From: Rhizobium indicum
Lineage (GTDB): Bacteria; Pseudomonadota; Alphaproteobacteria; Rhizobiales; Rhizobiaceae
Direction of reading: 5' to 3'
Length of the DNA stretch: 64,000 nt
Assembly: GCF_005862305.2 (NCBI RefSeq)
Contig: NZ_CP054021.1
Span: forward strand, 3,056,501-3,120,500
Below, in pieces: positions 54,159 through 63,494 of the stretch. The notes under the pieces are model-generated. The model was not told the origin of the DNA and ran no database searches. It worked only from the letters and a program-made list of their open reading frames with translations. The first letter of the stretch is position 1. Every line of letters begins with the position of its first letter. The position numbers were made by a program, and so were the translations under genes.

Positions 54159-55292
54159 GTGTCGACGAGCCACTTCCGTTTGTTTGCTGCCTTGCGGCCG
54201 CTTTCTTTCGTGTCAGCGGCGACTGCCGTTTTTCTGGCCTCCGTTCCGCTGGCCCAGGCCAATCCGCATATTCTCGTCGATGTTCAGACCGGCCGCGTGC
54301 TCGAGCATGAAGAAGCCTTCCGCAAATGGTATCCGGCCTCGCTGACCAAGCTGATGACCGTCTATACCGTGTTCGATGCGATCCGCGCCGGTCAGATCAG
54401 CCTTGATACGCCCGTCGTCATCAGCAAACGCGCCGCCGCGCAGCCGGCCGCCAAGATGTATTTCAAACCAGGCCAGAAACTGACGCTCGACAGCGCATTG
54501 AAGATCCTGCTGGTGAAGTCGGCCAATGACGTGGCGGTCGCGGTCGCCGAAGCCATCGGCGGCACGCAGGAAGGCTTCGTGACGCGGATGAACGGCGAGG
54601 CGCTGAAGCTCGGCATGACGGATTCGCACTTCGTCAATCCGAACGGCTTGCCCGGCAAAGGCCAGTATACGACGGCGCGCGACCTTGCGGTGCTGACGGT
54701 GGCGCTGCGCCGCGATTTTCCGCAATATGCCGGCTATTTCTCGCTGGAGGGTTTCACCAACGGCCAGCAGAACGTGCCGAGCCTCAACATGCTGATCGGC
54801 CGTTTCGCCGGCGCCGACGGCATGAAGACCGGCTTCATCTGTGCCTCGGGCTTCAACCAGATCGGTTCGGCGACGCGCAACGGCCGCACGCTGGTCTCCG
54901 TCGTGCTCGGCACCGACAGCCTTGCAGCGCGCGCCGATGCGACGGCGAATCTTTTGCAGAAGGGCTTCACCACCCAGCCTGCCAGCAACGACACGCTGGG
55001 TTCGCTGAGACCCTACGGGTCGGGACAGGACCAGGTGACCGACATCAGTGCCGATATCTGCAGCGCCAAGGGCGCCAAGGTGCGCAGCGAAACGCGCGAC
55101 GAAGTCGGCCGCATGAAGGTGCAGTCACCCTATATCCAGCCAATGGACCACGATCCGCAATTCGTCTTTGCCGGCCTCATTCCGGGCCAGGATCCGCAGC
55201 CGGCCGCGCAGCCGGAAAAAATGGCGCGGGGCGATACGGCGGGAGTGATCGCCAACGTGCCGGTGCCGATGCCGCGCCCGACATCCTTCTAA
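54159..55292 (+). CDS. D-alanyl-D-alanine carboxypeptidase (penicillin-binding protein)
   Basis: 377 residues. A signal sequence ends near VPLAQA. The active-site motifs are SLTK at 61-64, SAN at 121-123 and KTG at 223-225, as in DacA/DacC class C PBPs. After the catalytic domain the C-terminus is Pro-rich and lacks the usual PBP5 beta domain with amphipathic anchor. It trims terminal D-Ala from peptidoglycan pentapeptides in the periplasm. cobW follows 19 bp later and may be cotranscribed. Confidence 0.92.
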   Translation: MSTSHFRLFAALRPLSFVSAATAVFLASVPLAQANPHILVDVQTGRVLEHEEAFRKWYPASLTKLMTVYTVFDAIRAGQISLDTPVVISKRAAAQPAAKMYFKPGQKLTLDSALKILLVKSANDVAVAVAEAIGGTQEGFVTRMNGEALKLGMTDSHFVNPNGLPGKGQYTTARDLAVLTVALRRDFPQYAGYFSLEGFTNGQQNVPSLNMLIGRFAGADGMKTGFICASGFNQIGSATRNGRTLVSVVLGTDSLAARADATANLLQKGFTTQPASNDTLGSLRPYGSGQDQVTDISADICSAKGAKVRSETRDEVGRMKVQSPYIQPMDHDPQFVFAGLIPGQDPQPAAQPEKMARGDTAGVIANVPVPMPRPTSF

Positions 55293-55311
55293 GCTTTTAA
55301 GGTAAAATGAC

Positions 55312-56475
55312 ATGAGCGCGCTCAACGACAGGATTCCGGTCACCATCCTGACCGGCTTTCTCGGCGCCGGCAAATCGACGCTGCTCAACCGCATCCTCAA
55401 AGATCCTGTCATGAGGGATGCGGCCGTCATCATCAACGAATTCGGCGATGTCGGTATCGATCATCTTCTGGTCGAAAGTTCCGGCGATTCGATCATCGAG
55501 CTGTCCGATGGCTGCCTCTGCTGCACCGTGCGCGGCGAGCTTGTCGATACGCTGGCGAACCTGATGGACGCCGTGCAGACGGGCCGCGTCAAACCGGTCA
55601 AGCGCGTCGTCATCGAGACGACGGGCCTTGCCGATCCTTCACCGGTCATGCAGGCGATCATGGGAAATCCCGTCATTGCCACGAATTTCGAACTCGACGG
55701 CGTCGTCACCGTCGTGGACGCGGTGAATGGGCTGCAGACGCTCGACAATCACGAGGAAGCGCGCAAGCAGGCGGCGGTCGCCGACCGGCTGATCGTCTCG
55801 AAAAAGACGATGGCCGAGGCAACGGACGGGCTGGAAAAACGGCTGCGGGCGCTCAATCCGCGTGCCGCGATGATGGATGCCGACAGCGCCGAGGCGGGCA
55901 GTGCCGCGGTGCTGGTCAACGGGCTCTACGATCCGGCGACGAAGATCGCCGATGTCGGTCGCTGGTTGCAGGACGAGGATGCACACGAGGCGCATCATCA
56001 CCATCATGATGACGACCACAATCACGATCGTGATCGTGATGGCCACGGTCACCACCATCATGATCATGCGCACCAGGACCCGCACGACGTCAATCGTCAC
56101 GATGCCTCGATCCGCTCGTTCTCGATCATCGAAGACAAACCGATCGATCCGATGGCGCTCGAGATGTTCATCGATCTCCTGCGTTCGGCCCATGGCGAGA
56201 AGCTGTTGAGGATGAAGGCGATCGTGTCCGTCTCCGACCGGCCGGATCGGCCGCTGGTGCTGCATGGAGTGCAGAGCATCTTCCATCCGCCGGTGCGGCT
56301 TCCCGCCTGGCCGGGGGAAGACCGGCGCACGCGCATGGTGCTGATCACCCGGGATCTGCCGGAAGCCTTCGTGAAGGATCTCTTCGACGCCTTCCTCGGC
56401 AAGCCGCGCATCGATATGCCGGATCGCGCGGCGCTCTCCGACAATCCGCTCGCTATCCCCGGTATGCGGATTTAA
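55312..56475 (+). CDS. CobW-family GTPase / metal chaperone (COG0523)
   Basis: 387 residues. P-loop GFLGAGKS at 15-22, the CxCC metal motif CLCC at 68-71, VVIETTGLADPSPVM, and SKKTMAE as the guanine-specificity loop. A long His/Asp-rich insertion (about residues 222-265, for example HEAHHHHHDDDHNHDRDRD) would bind several metal ions. A CobW C-terminal domain follows. The group delivers zinc or cobalt to client proteins; no Zur box or cobalamin gene is adjacent to decide which. Confidence 0.9.
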   Translation: MSALNDRIPVTILTGFLGAGKSTLLNRILKDPVMRDAAVIINEFGDVGIDHLLVESSGDSIIELSDGCLCCTVRGELVDTLANLMDAVQTGRVKPVKRVVIETTGLADPSPVMQAIMGNPVIATNFELDGVVTVVDAVNGLQTLDNHEEARKQAAVADRLIVSKKTMAEATDGLEKRLRALNPRAAMMDADSAEAGSAAVLVNGLYDPATKIADVGRWLQDEDAHEAHHHHHDDDHNHDRDRDGHGHHHHDHAHQDPHDVNRHDASIRSFSIIEDKPIDPMALEMFIDLLRSAHGEKLLRMKAIVSVSDRPDRPLVLHGVQSIFHPPVRLPAWPGEDRRTRMVLITRDLPEAFVKDLFDAFLGKPRIDMPDRAALSDNPLAIPGMRI

Positions 56476-56506
56476 ACCGTTGATGTTTGTTGTGGCGCGA
56501 TCTTCT

Positions 56507-57280
56507 TCAGGTCTTGCGTTTAAGGATACTTGAAAGCCACTTGGCCTGCTGGCCGCTGAGAAGGCTGCGATAGCGCTCCTGGCTTGCCGCCAGATGGGCG
56601 CGCATGGCGGCGCGGGCGGCTTCCGGGTCCCCGGCAGAAATCGCCTTCAAAATCGCCAAATGCTCGCGCTGCAGGCCTTCCTGATAGTCACGCGACAGCG
56701 TGCTATCCGTACCCCAAGGCGAGGCGACGTCGCAGGGGATGGCCCGCATGCCAAGCGCATCGAGAACTTCGACATAATATGAATTATTGGTGGCAGCCGC
56801 GATTTCTCGGTGGAAAGCGAAGTCGCTCTTGCCGGTTGCTTCGCCGCGCTCGAGCAGCCGGTCGAATTCGAAGAATGCTTCCTGAATCTGCGCTTCCTGA
56901 GCCGCATTGCGCCGTAGCGCAGCAAGCCCTGCGCTCTCGATTTCGAGCCCCATGCGCACCTCGATTATGTTGAGTGCATGGGAAACCTTGTTGCCGACAT
57001 CGGCGCTGATCGAACCGAAGGCAATCGTCGGATGGTTCTTGACGAAGACGCCGGCGCCTTGCCGCGCCTCGACGAGGCCGTCGGCGGCAAGGGTTGCAAT
57101 CGCCTCACGGACAACGGTGCGACTGACGCCGAAGAGTTCGCCCATCCGGATCTCGGTCGGCAGCTTTTGGCCGGGCGCGTACACTCCGGACACGACCTGA
57201 GCACGGATGGTCGAAACGACGCCTTCGGAGAGTTTCGGCCTTCGCTCGACCCTGAAATCTACGGCTGTGTCGGTCGCCAT
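56507..57280 (-). CDS. GntR/FadR-family transcriptional regulator of the TRAP operon
   Basis: 257 residues. A winged helix (GQKLPTEIRMGELFGVSRTVVREAIATLAADGLVEARQGAGVFV) is joined to an all-helical FCD ligand domain (VRMGLEIESAGLAALRR ... FHREIAAATNNSYYVEVL) whose Asp/His residues bind metal and an organic acid. It is the last gene on the minus strand after dctP-dctQ-dctM, 9 bp from dctM, so it is probably part of the operon and responds to the imported acid. Confidence 0.92.
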   Translation of the reverse strand: MATDTAVDFRVERRPKLSEGVVSTIRAQVVSGVYAPGQKLPTEIRMGELFGVSRTVVREAIATLAADGLVEARQGAGVFVKNHPTIAFGSISADVGNKVSHALNIIEVRMGLEIESAGLAALRRNAAQEAQIQEAFFEFDRLLERGEATGKSDFAFHREIAAATNNSYYVEVLDALGMRAIPCDVASPWGTDSTLSRDYQEGLQREHLAILKAISAGDPEAARAAMRAHLAASQERYRSLLSGQQAKWLSSILKRKT

Positions 57281-57289
57281 GTCGCACTC

Positions 57290-58570
57290 CTATTTGAACA
57301 CGCTCGGCAGCCACAGCGAAATCGCCGGGATGTAAGTGACCAGCCCGAGCACCACGATGCCCGCACCGTAGAACGGCCAGATCGAGCGCATGGCCTCCCA
57401 GACAGAGATCTTGCCGACTGCACAAGCCACGAATTGCACCGCGCCGACTGGAGGCGTGTTCAGCCCTATGCCGAAATTGAGGATCATGATCACGCCGAAA
57501 TGCACCGGGTCGACACCGTAAGCCTGGGCAACCGGCAGGAAGATCGGCGTGCAGATAATGATGGTCGGCCCCATGTCCATAAACGTGCCGAGCACAAGCA
57601 TGAGGACATTGAGCAGGAGCAGCACCGTCAGCGGATCATCGGCGACGCTCTTCATCCAGATCACCAGCGAGGCTGGCACCTTCAGGAAGGCCATCAACCA
57701 GGAGAAGGCGGCGGCTGTGCCGATAATCAAAAGCACCATTGCCGTCGTGCGCACGGCGCCCTGCGTGGCGTGAACGAAGTCTCTCCAACTCATCTGCCGG
57801 TAGACCAGGAGGGTTATCAGCAGCGCGTAGAGCACAGCGATGCAAGAGCTTTCCGTCGCAGTGAAGACGCCGGACCTCACCCCGCCGAAGATGATGGCGA
57901 TCAGCAGCAGCCCGGGGAGTGCGACGGCGAGCAAATGAGCCACCATGACAAAGCCCGGAAAGGGTTCTGTCGGATAGCCGCGCGAGCGCGCAACGATGTA
58001 GGCCGTCACCATGAGCGCGACCGCGAGCAATAGTCCGGGTAACACGCCGGCGGTGAACAGGTCGGCGATGGAGATCTTGCCGCCGGCAGAGATCGAATAG
58101 ATGATCATGTTGTGGGAGGGCGGCAGGAGCAGCGCGATCAGCGCTGCCATCGAAGTGACGTTCACCGCATAATCGGCGCCATAGCCGCGCTGCTTCATCT
58201 GCGGGATCATCAGGCCGCCGACGGCTGCGGCTTCTGCCACCGCCGAACCGGAGATGCCGCCGAACAGCGTGGCTGTGACGATGTTGACCTGGCCGAGGCC
58301 GCCGCGCACGTGGCCGACCAGTGATGCGGCGAAGGCGACGATGCGGCTGGCGATGCCGCCACGCACCATCAGGTCGCCAGCGTAGATGAAAAAGGGGATG
58401 GCGAGGAGCGAAAATACGCTCATGCCGGAATTCAGCCGCTGGAAGATGACCAGCGGCGGCAGGCCCATGTAGAGCACCGTGGCGAAGCTGGCGACGCCGA
58501 GGCAGAAGGCGATCGGCGTTCCTATCAGCATCAGGGTGGTGAAAACACCGAACAGGATCCAGAGTTCCAT
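57290..58570 (-). CDS. dctM: TRAP transporter large permease (DctM)
   Basis: 426 residues, about 12 helices. MLIGTPIAFCLGVASF starts the family; FSLLAIPFFIYAGDLMVRGGIASRIV and GGISGSAVAEAAAVGGLMIPQM are characteristic DctM motifs, with FGVIMILNFGIGLNTPPVGAV near the end. It is the ion-coupled transport subunit. It is 4 bp from dctQ and 9 bp from the regulator. Confidence 0.94.
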   Translation of the reverse strand: MELWILFGVFTTLMLIGTPIAFCLGVASFATVLYMGLPPLVIFQRLNSGMSVFSLLAIPFFIYAGDLMVRGGIASRIVAFAASLVGHVRGGLGQVNIVTATLFGGISGSAVAEAAAVGGLMIPQMKQRGYGADYAVNVTSMAALIALLLPPSHNMIIYSISAGGKISIADLFTAGVLPGLLLAVALMVTAYIVARSRGYPTEPFPGFVMVAHLLAVALPGLLLIAIIFGGVRSGVFTATESSCIAVLYALLITLLVYRQMSWRDFVHATQGAVRTTAMVLLIIGTAAAFSWLMAFLKVPASLVIWMKSVADDPLTVLLLLNVLMLVLGTFMDMGPTIIICTPIFLPVAQAYGVDPVHFGVIMILNFGIGLNTPPVGAVQFVACAVGKISVWEAMRSIWPFYGAGIVVLGLVTYIPAISLWLPSVFK

Positions 58571-58574
58571 CGCG

Positions 58575-59153
58575 CTACACTTTCAATTTGACGTTCGGAT
58601 CGGCATTGATGTTTTCGATCTCGACGGCGATTTCCGCCGGCAGAATCTCATCCAACGCATCGTCAATCGGTTCGCCGGCGAGGCGGAGCACGATGCGCTC
58701 CAGCGAGAAGACGACGGCAAGCACCCCGCCGCCTGCGAGCGGCAGATAGTCGAACGCGCCGGAAATACCCAGCGACGGCAAGGTTGTGTTCCAGGTCAGG
58801 CTTATGAGCGCGCCGCCGTACCAGATCATGCCAGCGCCGAAGGCGAGAATGACGACGTCCGAGATCATGCGCAGGACGCGCTTGCCGGATTTCGGCAGCA
58901 CATAAAGGAGCACGTCGAAACCAAGATGATTATTCTCCCGGATACCGACGGCGGCGCCGAGGAAGATGAACCAGCTCATCAGCATGACCGAGCCCGGCTC
59001 CGTCCAACTTGGCGAGTCGTTCAGCACATAGCGGCAAAATACCTGCCAGGCGACAAAGACCGTCATCAGCACCAAGCCGGTGCCCGCAAGCCAAAGGGTG
59101 GCGTTGCTCAGGCGTGTCAGAAAATTGACGACGGGTGTCAGGTTGTTCGACAT
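58575..59153 (-). CDS. dctQ: TRAP transporter small permease (DctQ)
   Basis: 192 residues, four helices. ALWLAGTGLVLMTVFVAWQVFCRYVLNDSPSWTEPGSVMLMSW is the family signature. The C-terminal extension after helix 4 is longer than usual and acidic. It pairs with DctM in the membrane. It lies between dctP (151 bp upstream) and dctM. Confidence 0.92.
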   Translation of the reverse strand: MSNNLTPVVNFLTRLSNATLWLAGTGLVLMTVFVAWQVFCRYVLNDSPSWTEPGSVMLMSWFIFLGAAVGIRENNHLGFDVLLYVLPKSGKRVLRMISDVVILAFGAGMIWYGGALISLTWNTTLPSLGISGAFDYLPLAGGGVLAVVFSLERIVLRLAGEPIDDALDEILPAEIAVEIENINADPNVKLKV

Positions 59154-59304
59154 AAGGGCCTCGTCGAAATTGGGCGCTCACTCTCCCTTGCCGGGAGGAA
59201 ACGAGAAAGATGTGCAGGAAACGGCGAGTGAACCGGGGTGGAGATAACCGTCCACCCCGATAACCGACGCCGCTTTCCGCAATAAAAAGGAAGGCAAGCT
59301 ATGG

Positions 59305-60282
59305 CTATTGCACAGCCTTTACATCCTCGACCATCTTCTTCAGCACGTCGTCTTTCACGTGCTTTTCATAAACCGGGGCCATGGCGTCGATGAACCCCTG
59401 CTTGTCCGGCGTGCTGATCTGGGCGCCGAGCTTTTCGACATTGGCGCGCGATTCAGTGACCTTGGCTGACCACAGCTCGCGCTGCTTGGCGACGCTGTCT
59501 TTGGCGGCCTGTTTGAAGACCGCCTGATCCTCCGGCGTCAGCTTGTCGAACGCCGCCTTGTTCATGACGAACACCTCCGGCAGGATCGTATGCTCGTCGA
59601 GAGAGTAGTTCTTCGCTACTTCGGCGTGCTTGGCGGTGTCGTAGCTCGGGAAGTTGTTTTCCGCGCCGTCGATAACGCCCGTTTCGATCCCCGAGTAGAC
59701 TTCTCCATAGGGCATCGGCGTGGCATTGGCGCCGAGGGCCGCCACCATGTCGACGAAGATATCGGACTGGATAACGCGGAACTTCAGACCCTTCATATCG
59801 GCAACCGAACTGATCGGCTTCGTTTTGTTGTAGAACGAGCGCGCGCCGGCATCGTAGAAGGCAAGCACCACGAGACCGGCCGGTTCGAACGCCTTCTTGA
59901 TCTGGTCGCCGATTGCGCCGTCCATGACCTTGTGCATGTGCTCTTCCGAACGGAAGATATAGGGCAGAGCCGGAACGATCGATTCCTTCACAGTGCCGTT
60001 GAAGGGTGCCATTGACACACGATTCAGCTCGATTACGCCGGAGCGCACCTGCTCGATCGTGTCCTTCTCCTCGCCGAGCTGGGCGGAATGATAGACTTCG
60101 AGGGAATAGCGGCCCTGCGTCCGCTCCTTCAACAGCTCGCCGAAGTATTTAACGCCCTCGACTGTGGGATAACCGTCCGGATGAGTATCGGACGATTTCA
60201 GCACCGTTTGAGCGCTGGCCGCGCCACTCATGAATGAAGCGGCAACCATAAGACCGGCCGCCAGTTTAACGAAATTTTTCAT
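59305..60282 (-). CDS. dctP: TRAP transporter substrate-binding protein (DctP)
   Basis: 325 residues. The signal peptide ends SGAASAQ. VLKSSDTHPDGYPTVEGVK, then LKFRVIQSDIFVDMVAALGANATPMPYGEVYSGIETGVIDGAENN, are DctP motifs, and the conserved Arg (FRV) should bind the carboxylate. The NNFPSYDTAKHAEVAKNYSL segment resembles hexuronate-binding TRAP proteins; that ligand is a guess. AGGAGAG precedes the ATG. First gene of the operon. Confidence 0.93.
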   Translation of the reverse strand: MKNFVKLAAGLMVAASFMSGAASAQTVLKSSDTHPDGYPTVEGVKYFGELLKERTQGRYSLEVYHSAQLGEEKDTIEQVRSGVIELNRVSMAPFNGTVKESIVPALPYIFRSEEHMHKVMDGAIGDQIKKAFEPAGLVVLAFYDAGARSFYNKTKPISSVADMKGLKFRVIQSDIFVDMVAALGANATPMPYGEVYSGIETGVIDGAENNFPSYDTAKHAEVAKNYSLDEHTILPEVFVMNKAAFDKLTPEDQAVFKQAAKDSVAKQRELWSAKVTESRANVEKLGAQISTPDKQGFIDAMAPVYEKHVKDDVLKKMVEDVKAVQ

Positions 60283-60804
60283 GCTCTCCTCCCGTTTTGC
60301 ATGACGATTAATTCTCAGAGTCGATATCCCCGGCTTTGCGACTTAGAGGAAGGTCCTCTGCACGCTTCGCCTCCTTCCAGCGATATTTCCACAATCGGGC
60401 ACTGATGGTCCGGCACGAAAAGTTGCGCGAGTTGGAAGAGGCTCATCGAGACAACCAACATGGCTCAGCGGTGCCCATCGGGTTCGATGGAACAGCTGCT
60501 GACCTCTACACGCGAACACTGTCGCTCTTCTTGTGGAAACAGAAGACTTGGATCGATAGCCTCCTCTATTCTTGCCGTTCCTCCGACCGGCTCACTATGG
60601 CTAGAACCTGTAAAGTATAATGTCAACATACAAAAGCTGTGTAGTTGTATGATGAATTTTCGGCGCCACTTGGTCTCCGGCCGACAGTTGCGGAAGCGCG
60701 AGCAGGCAAGGTTGGAGATGCGGGCGACAGCCTTATGGTGAAGGCGTGCGCTTTGTAATAACCCTCAGGCTCATTCAATTAGTTTCAGTTTTGCGCGACG
60801 CTCT
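60283..60804. other. Intergenic region upstream of dctP
   Basis: About 520 bp, AT-richer at the far end. It includes the palindrome ATGT-CA-ACAT (60620-60629) and a TATAAT on the plus strand (60616-60621). Plus-strand frames at 60336 and 60460 lack ribosome binding sites and family similarity. Confidence 0.4.
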
Positions 60805-61029
60805 TTAGCGCTTGCGGATCAGGAAGCGGTGGCCGTTTTCGGTCTTTTCCGTCTCGACCAGTTCGTGGCCGTCCTCATTGCAGAAATGCGGCATATCGAT
60901 CACGGCCAGCGGGTCGGTGGTGTCGACGCGAATGAGCGTGCCGCTCGCCATGGCGGCGAGCTTCTTGCGTGTCTTGATCACCGGGAATGGGCATTTCAGG
61001 CCGCGAAGATCGTAGAGAACGGGGTTCAA
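60805..61029 (-). CDS. TusA-family sulfurtransferase
   Basis: 74 residues beginning MNPVLYDLRGLKCPFPVIKT. The CPxP motif holds the sulfur-carrying Cys13. The rest forms the TusA two-layer sandwich (VDTTDPLAVIDMPHFCNEDGHEL). It relays sulfur for tRNA modification, molybdenum cofactor or other thio-transfer steps. It follows the L,D-transpeptidase gene by 5 bp on the same strand. Confidence 0.9.
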   Translation of the reverse strand: MNPVLYDLRGLKCPFPVIKTRKKLAAMASGTLIRVDTTDPLAVIDMPHFCNEDGHELVETEKTENGHRFLIRKR

Positions 61030-61034
61030 GCCGT

Positions 61035-62282
61035 TCAGTTCCTCGCCCAGAATTTCCAGAACGGCTTCTTTGCCGTGGCTTCCGCCGTTTCCTGCGGTTC
61101 GGGCGCCGCAAAGGCCAGCGGGTTCTGCATCGGCACCGGCACGACCGCAGGTGTCGCGGCAGCGACGGCCGTTGCCTGCGGCTGGGCAGAGATTGCCTGC
61201 GGCCCGGCAGGTGTTGCCGGCGTGGCGCCCGGCGCGCTCTTGGCGGCGAGGCCCTGCGCGGTGCGCTTGGCCATCATGTCTTCGAGTTCGGCGACCTTGA
61301 CCATGCGGCCGGCTTCCAGCGAGGTGCCGGTCGGAGCGTAGGCAAGCTCGCGGCCCTTACGCTGCTTGGCGACCACGGCCTTGCGTTCGGCTTCGGTGGG
61401 ATCGTACCAGGCCATGCCGTCAAATTTGCTCATCGCCTTGGCATAATCGGCATCGTAGGTCTTGCCGTAGGAGGCAAGGGCGGCCGTCAGCGCCGGCGGC
61501 GTCGACATTGCCGGGCATTTGCCGGCGGCATTGAAGGCGTTGCCGTCGGTTGCCTGCTGATTGAAGACGTATTTCTTCTCGCAGACATTCACCTCAGGCG
61601 GGCGCTTCGTCACTTCGAAATTGTCGTAGCCGACCTTCAGCATCTTCCAGAAGTCGTAATTGCCGTCGAGGCGATGCTTCACCATGTTTTCCGCCGTCAT
61701 GCGGAAGGGGAAGGCCTGCAGCTGCACCGTCGCCTGGCCGCCCTTGAAGGCGTCGCGGGCAAAAGCGTAGATCTCCAGCACCTGCTGGTCGGTCATCGAA
61801 TAGCAGCCGGAGGACGAGCAGGCGCCGTGGATCATCAGATCGGAACCGGTGCGGCCGTTCGCCGCGTCGTAGCGGTTCGGGAAGCCGGTGTTGATCGCCA
61901 GATAATATTTGGAATTGGGATTGAGGTTGGCGCGCGTCAGGTCGTAGAAACCTTCCGGCGCCTGCCGGTCGCCGGTCTTTACCTTCGGGCCGAGACGGCC
62001 GGACCAGGCGCAGATCTTGTAATCGGCGATCTTGTCGAAACGGTTGTCGGTTTTCGCCTTCCAGATCTCCATGGCACCTTCTTCCTTGAAGATGCGGATC
62101 ATGATCGGCGAATTACGGTCCATGCCCTTGGCGGACATCTGAGCGAGGATATGGCTGGGAAGCGGCTGCTCGACCTTGTTCTTGACCTTGGAAAGATCGA
62201 CCTGCGCGGTTTCCAACGCGTCATTGCAGCCGGACAGAGCCAGCGCCATGAGGGAGATATAGGCAAAATAACGTATGCGCAT
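61035..62282 (-). CDS. L,D-transpeptidase (YkuD domain) lipoprotein
   Basis: 415 residues from the ATG at 62282 (MRIRYFAYISLMALALSGCN), a lipoprotein signal with Cys19. The YkuD catalytic motif is IHGACSSSGCYSM, with His152 and the nucleophile Cys160. Preceding it are GDRQAPEGFYDLTRANLNP and LAINTGFPNRYD. The C-terminal 100 residues are Ala/Pro-rich, perhaps a wall-spanning linker. It is likely to form 3-3 crosslinks in peptidoglycan or attach proteins; the longer murein-endopeptidase-like subgroup is similar. Confidence 0.88.
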   Translation of the reverse strand: MRIRYFAYISLMALALSGCNDALETAQVDLSKVKNKVEQPLPSHILAQMSAKGMDRNSPIMIRIFKEEGAMEIWKAKTDNRFDKIADYKICAWSGRLGPKVKTGDRQAPEGFYDLTRANLNPNSKYYLAINTGFPNRYDAANGRTGSDLMIHGACSSSGCYSMTDQQVLEIYAFARDAFKGGQATVQLQAFPFRMTAENMVKHRLDGNYDFWKMLKVGYDNFEVTKRPPEVNVCEKKYVFNQQATDGNAFNAAGKCPAMSTPPALTAALASYGKTYDADYAKAMSKFDGMAWYDPTEAERKAVVAKQRKGRELAYAPTGTSLEAGRMVKVAELEDMMAKRTAQGLAAKSAPGATPATPAGPQAISAQPQATAVAAATPAVVPVPMQNPLAFAAPEPQETAEATAKKPFWKFWARN

Positions 62283-62478
62283 CCCAACTAGCCCATAAAG
62301 ATAATGCGACCCGGTCCGCCCATGGAGTCCAGGCATCAAACGGAATCATAGACGGTTTATACTTTACAAGTCCTTACCAGCCTATGACGTGCCTGGAACA
62401 TCCCCGCAAGCGCGAATGCTACAGATAACATCAATGTGGCCAAGATTTGGCCCCAATCGATGAGAAACCGAATGTCCG

Positions 62479-63432
62479 TTAGAGATTGCGGCCCATGGCG
62501 AGGAATTTCTGGCGGCGGTCGTTGCGCAGCTGTTCGCCGGAGCGGGGTGCCATCTCAGCCAGCGCACTGGCGATTACGTCGCCGGTTGCGGCTATCACGC
62601 TGTCGGGATCGCGATGCGCGCCGCCGAGCGGCTCGGAAATGATGCCGTCGATAACGCCGAGCGACTTCAGGTCCTCGGCGGTGATCTTCATGTTGGTCGC
62701 CGCTTCCCGGGCGCGGGTGGAATCGCGCCAGAGGATGGAAGCTGCCCCTTCGGGCGAGATGACGCTGTAGATCGAATGCTCGAGCATATAGACCTTGTTG
62801 CCGGTGGCGATGGCGATGGCGCCGCCCGAGCCTCCTTCGCCGATGACGACGGAGACCAGTGGAACCTTGACGCCGAGACACATTTCCGTTGAGCGGGCGA
62901 TCGCCTCGGCCTGGCCGCGCTCTTCGGCGCCGACGCCGGGATAGGCGCCTGCCGTATCCACCAGCGAAATCACCGGCAGGCCGAAACGATCGGCCATTTC
63001 AAGGATGCGGATCGCCTTTCGGTAGCCTTCCGGACGGGGGCTGCCGAAATTGTGCTTGATGCGGCTCTTGGTGTCGTTGCCCTTTTCCTGGCCGATGACG
63101 GCGACGGGTTGGCCGCGGAAGCGGGCAAGGCCCGCCTGGATCGCGGCATCCTCGGAAAATTTGCGGTCGCCGGCAAGCGGTGTGAATTCCTGGAACAGGG
63201 TCTTGGCGTAATCGATGAAATGCGGTCGCTGCGGATGGCGGGCGACCTGAGTCTTCTGCCAGGGATTGAGCTTGGAATAGATTTCGACGATCGCCTCACG
63301 GACGCGAACCTCCAGCCGGCCGATCTCATCGGTGGTGTCGATGCTCTCGTCTTCCGTTGCGAGCTTCTTCAGCTCGATGATCTTGCCTTCGAGGTCGGAG
63401 ATCGGCTTTTCGAAGTCGAGATAATTGTGCAT
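62479..63432 (-). CDS. accA: Acetyl-CoA carboxylase carboxyltransferase subunit alpha
   Basis: 317 residues from the ATG at 63432 ([18 protein letters not shown]); the open frame upstream to 63795 covers the xerD end and is not coding. [56 protein letters not shown] and [40 protein letters not shown] are AccA motifs. It makes malonyl-CoA with AccD and the biotin carboxylase, the first step of fatty acid synthesis. xerD lies upstream on the same strand. Confidence 0.97.
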   Translation of the reverse strand: MHNYLDFEKPISDLEGKIIELKKLATEDESIDTTDEIGRLEVRVREAIVEIYSKLNPWQKTQVARHPQRPHFIDYAKTLFQEFTPLAGDRKFSEDAAIQAGLARFRGQPVAVIGQEKGNDTKSRIKHNFGSPRPEGYRKAIRILEMADRFGLPVISLVDTAGAYPGVGAEERGQAEAIARSTEMCLGVKVPLVSVVIGEGGSGGAIAIATGNKVYMLEHSIYSVISPEGAASILWRDSTRAREAATNMKITAEDLKSLGVIDGIISEPLGGAHRDPDSVIAATGDVIASALAEMAPRSGEQLRNDRRQKFLAMGRNL

Positions 63433-63494
63433 GAGGTGCGTTTCCGTTCCTTGTGCCCGGGGCGTTTTCCTGGCTCCGCCCCATGTCGCCGGTC

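Noticed and set aside
60336..60620. 94-codon plus-strand ORF upstream of dctP
   Set aside because: No ribosome binding site, no family resemblance and composition close to random.
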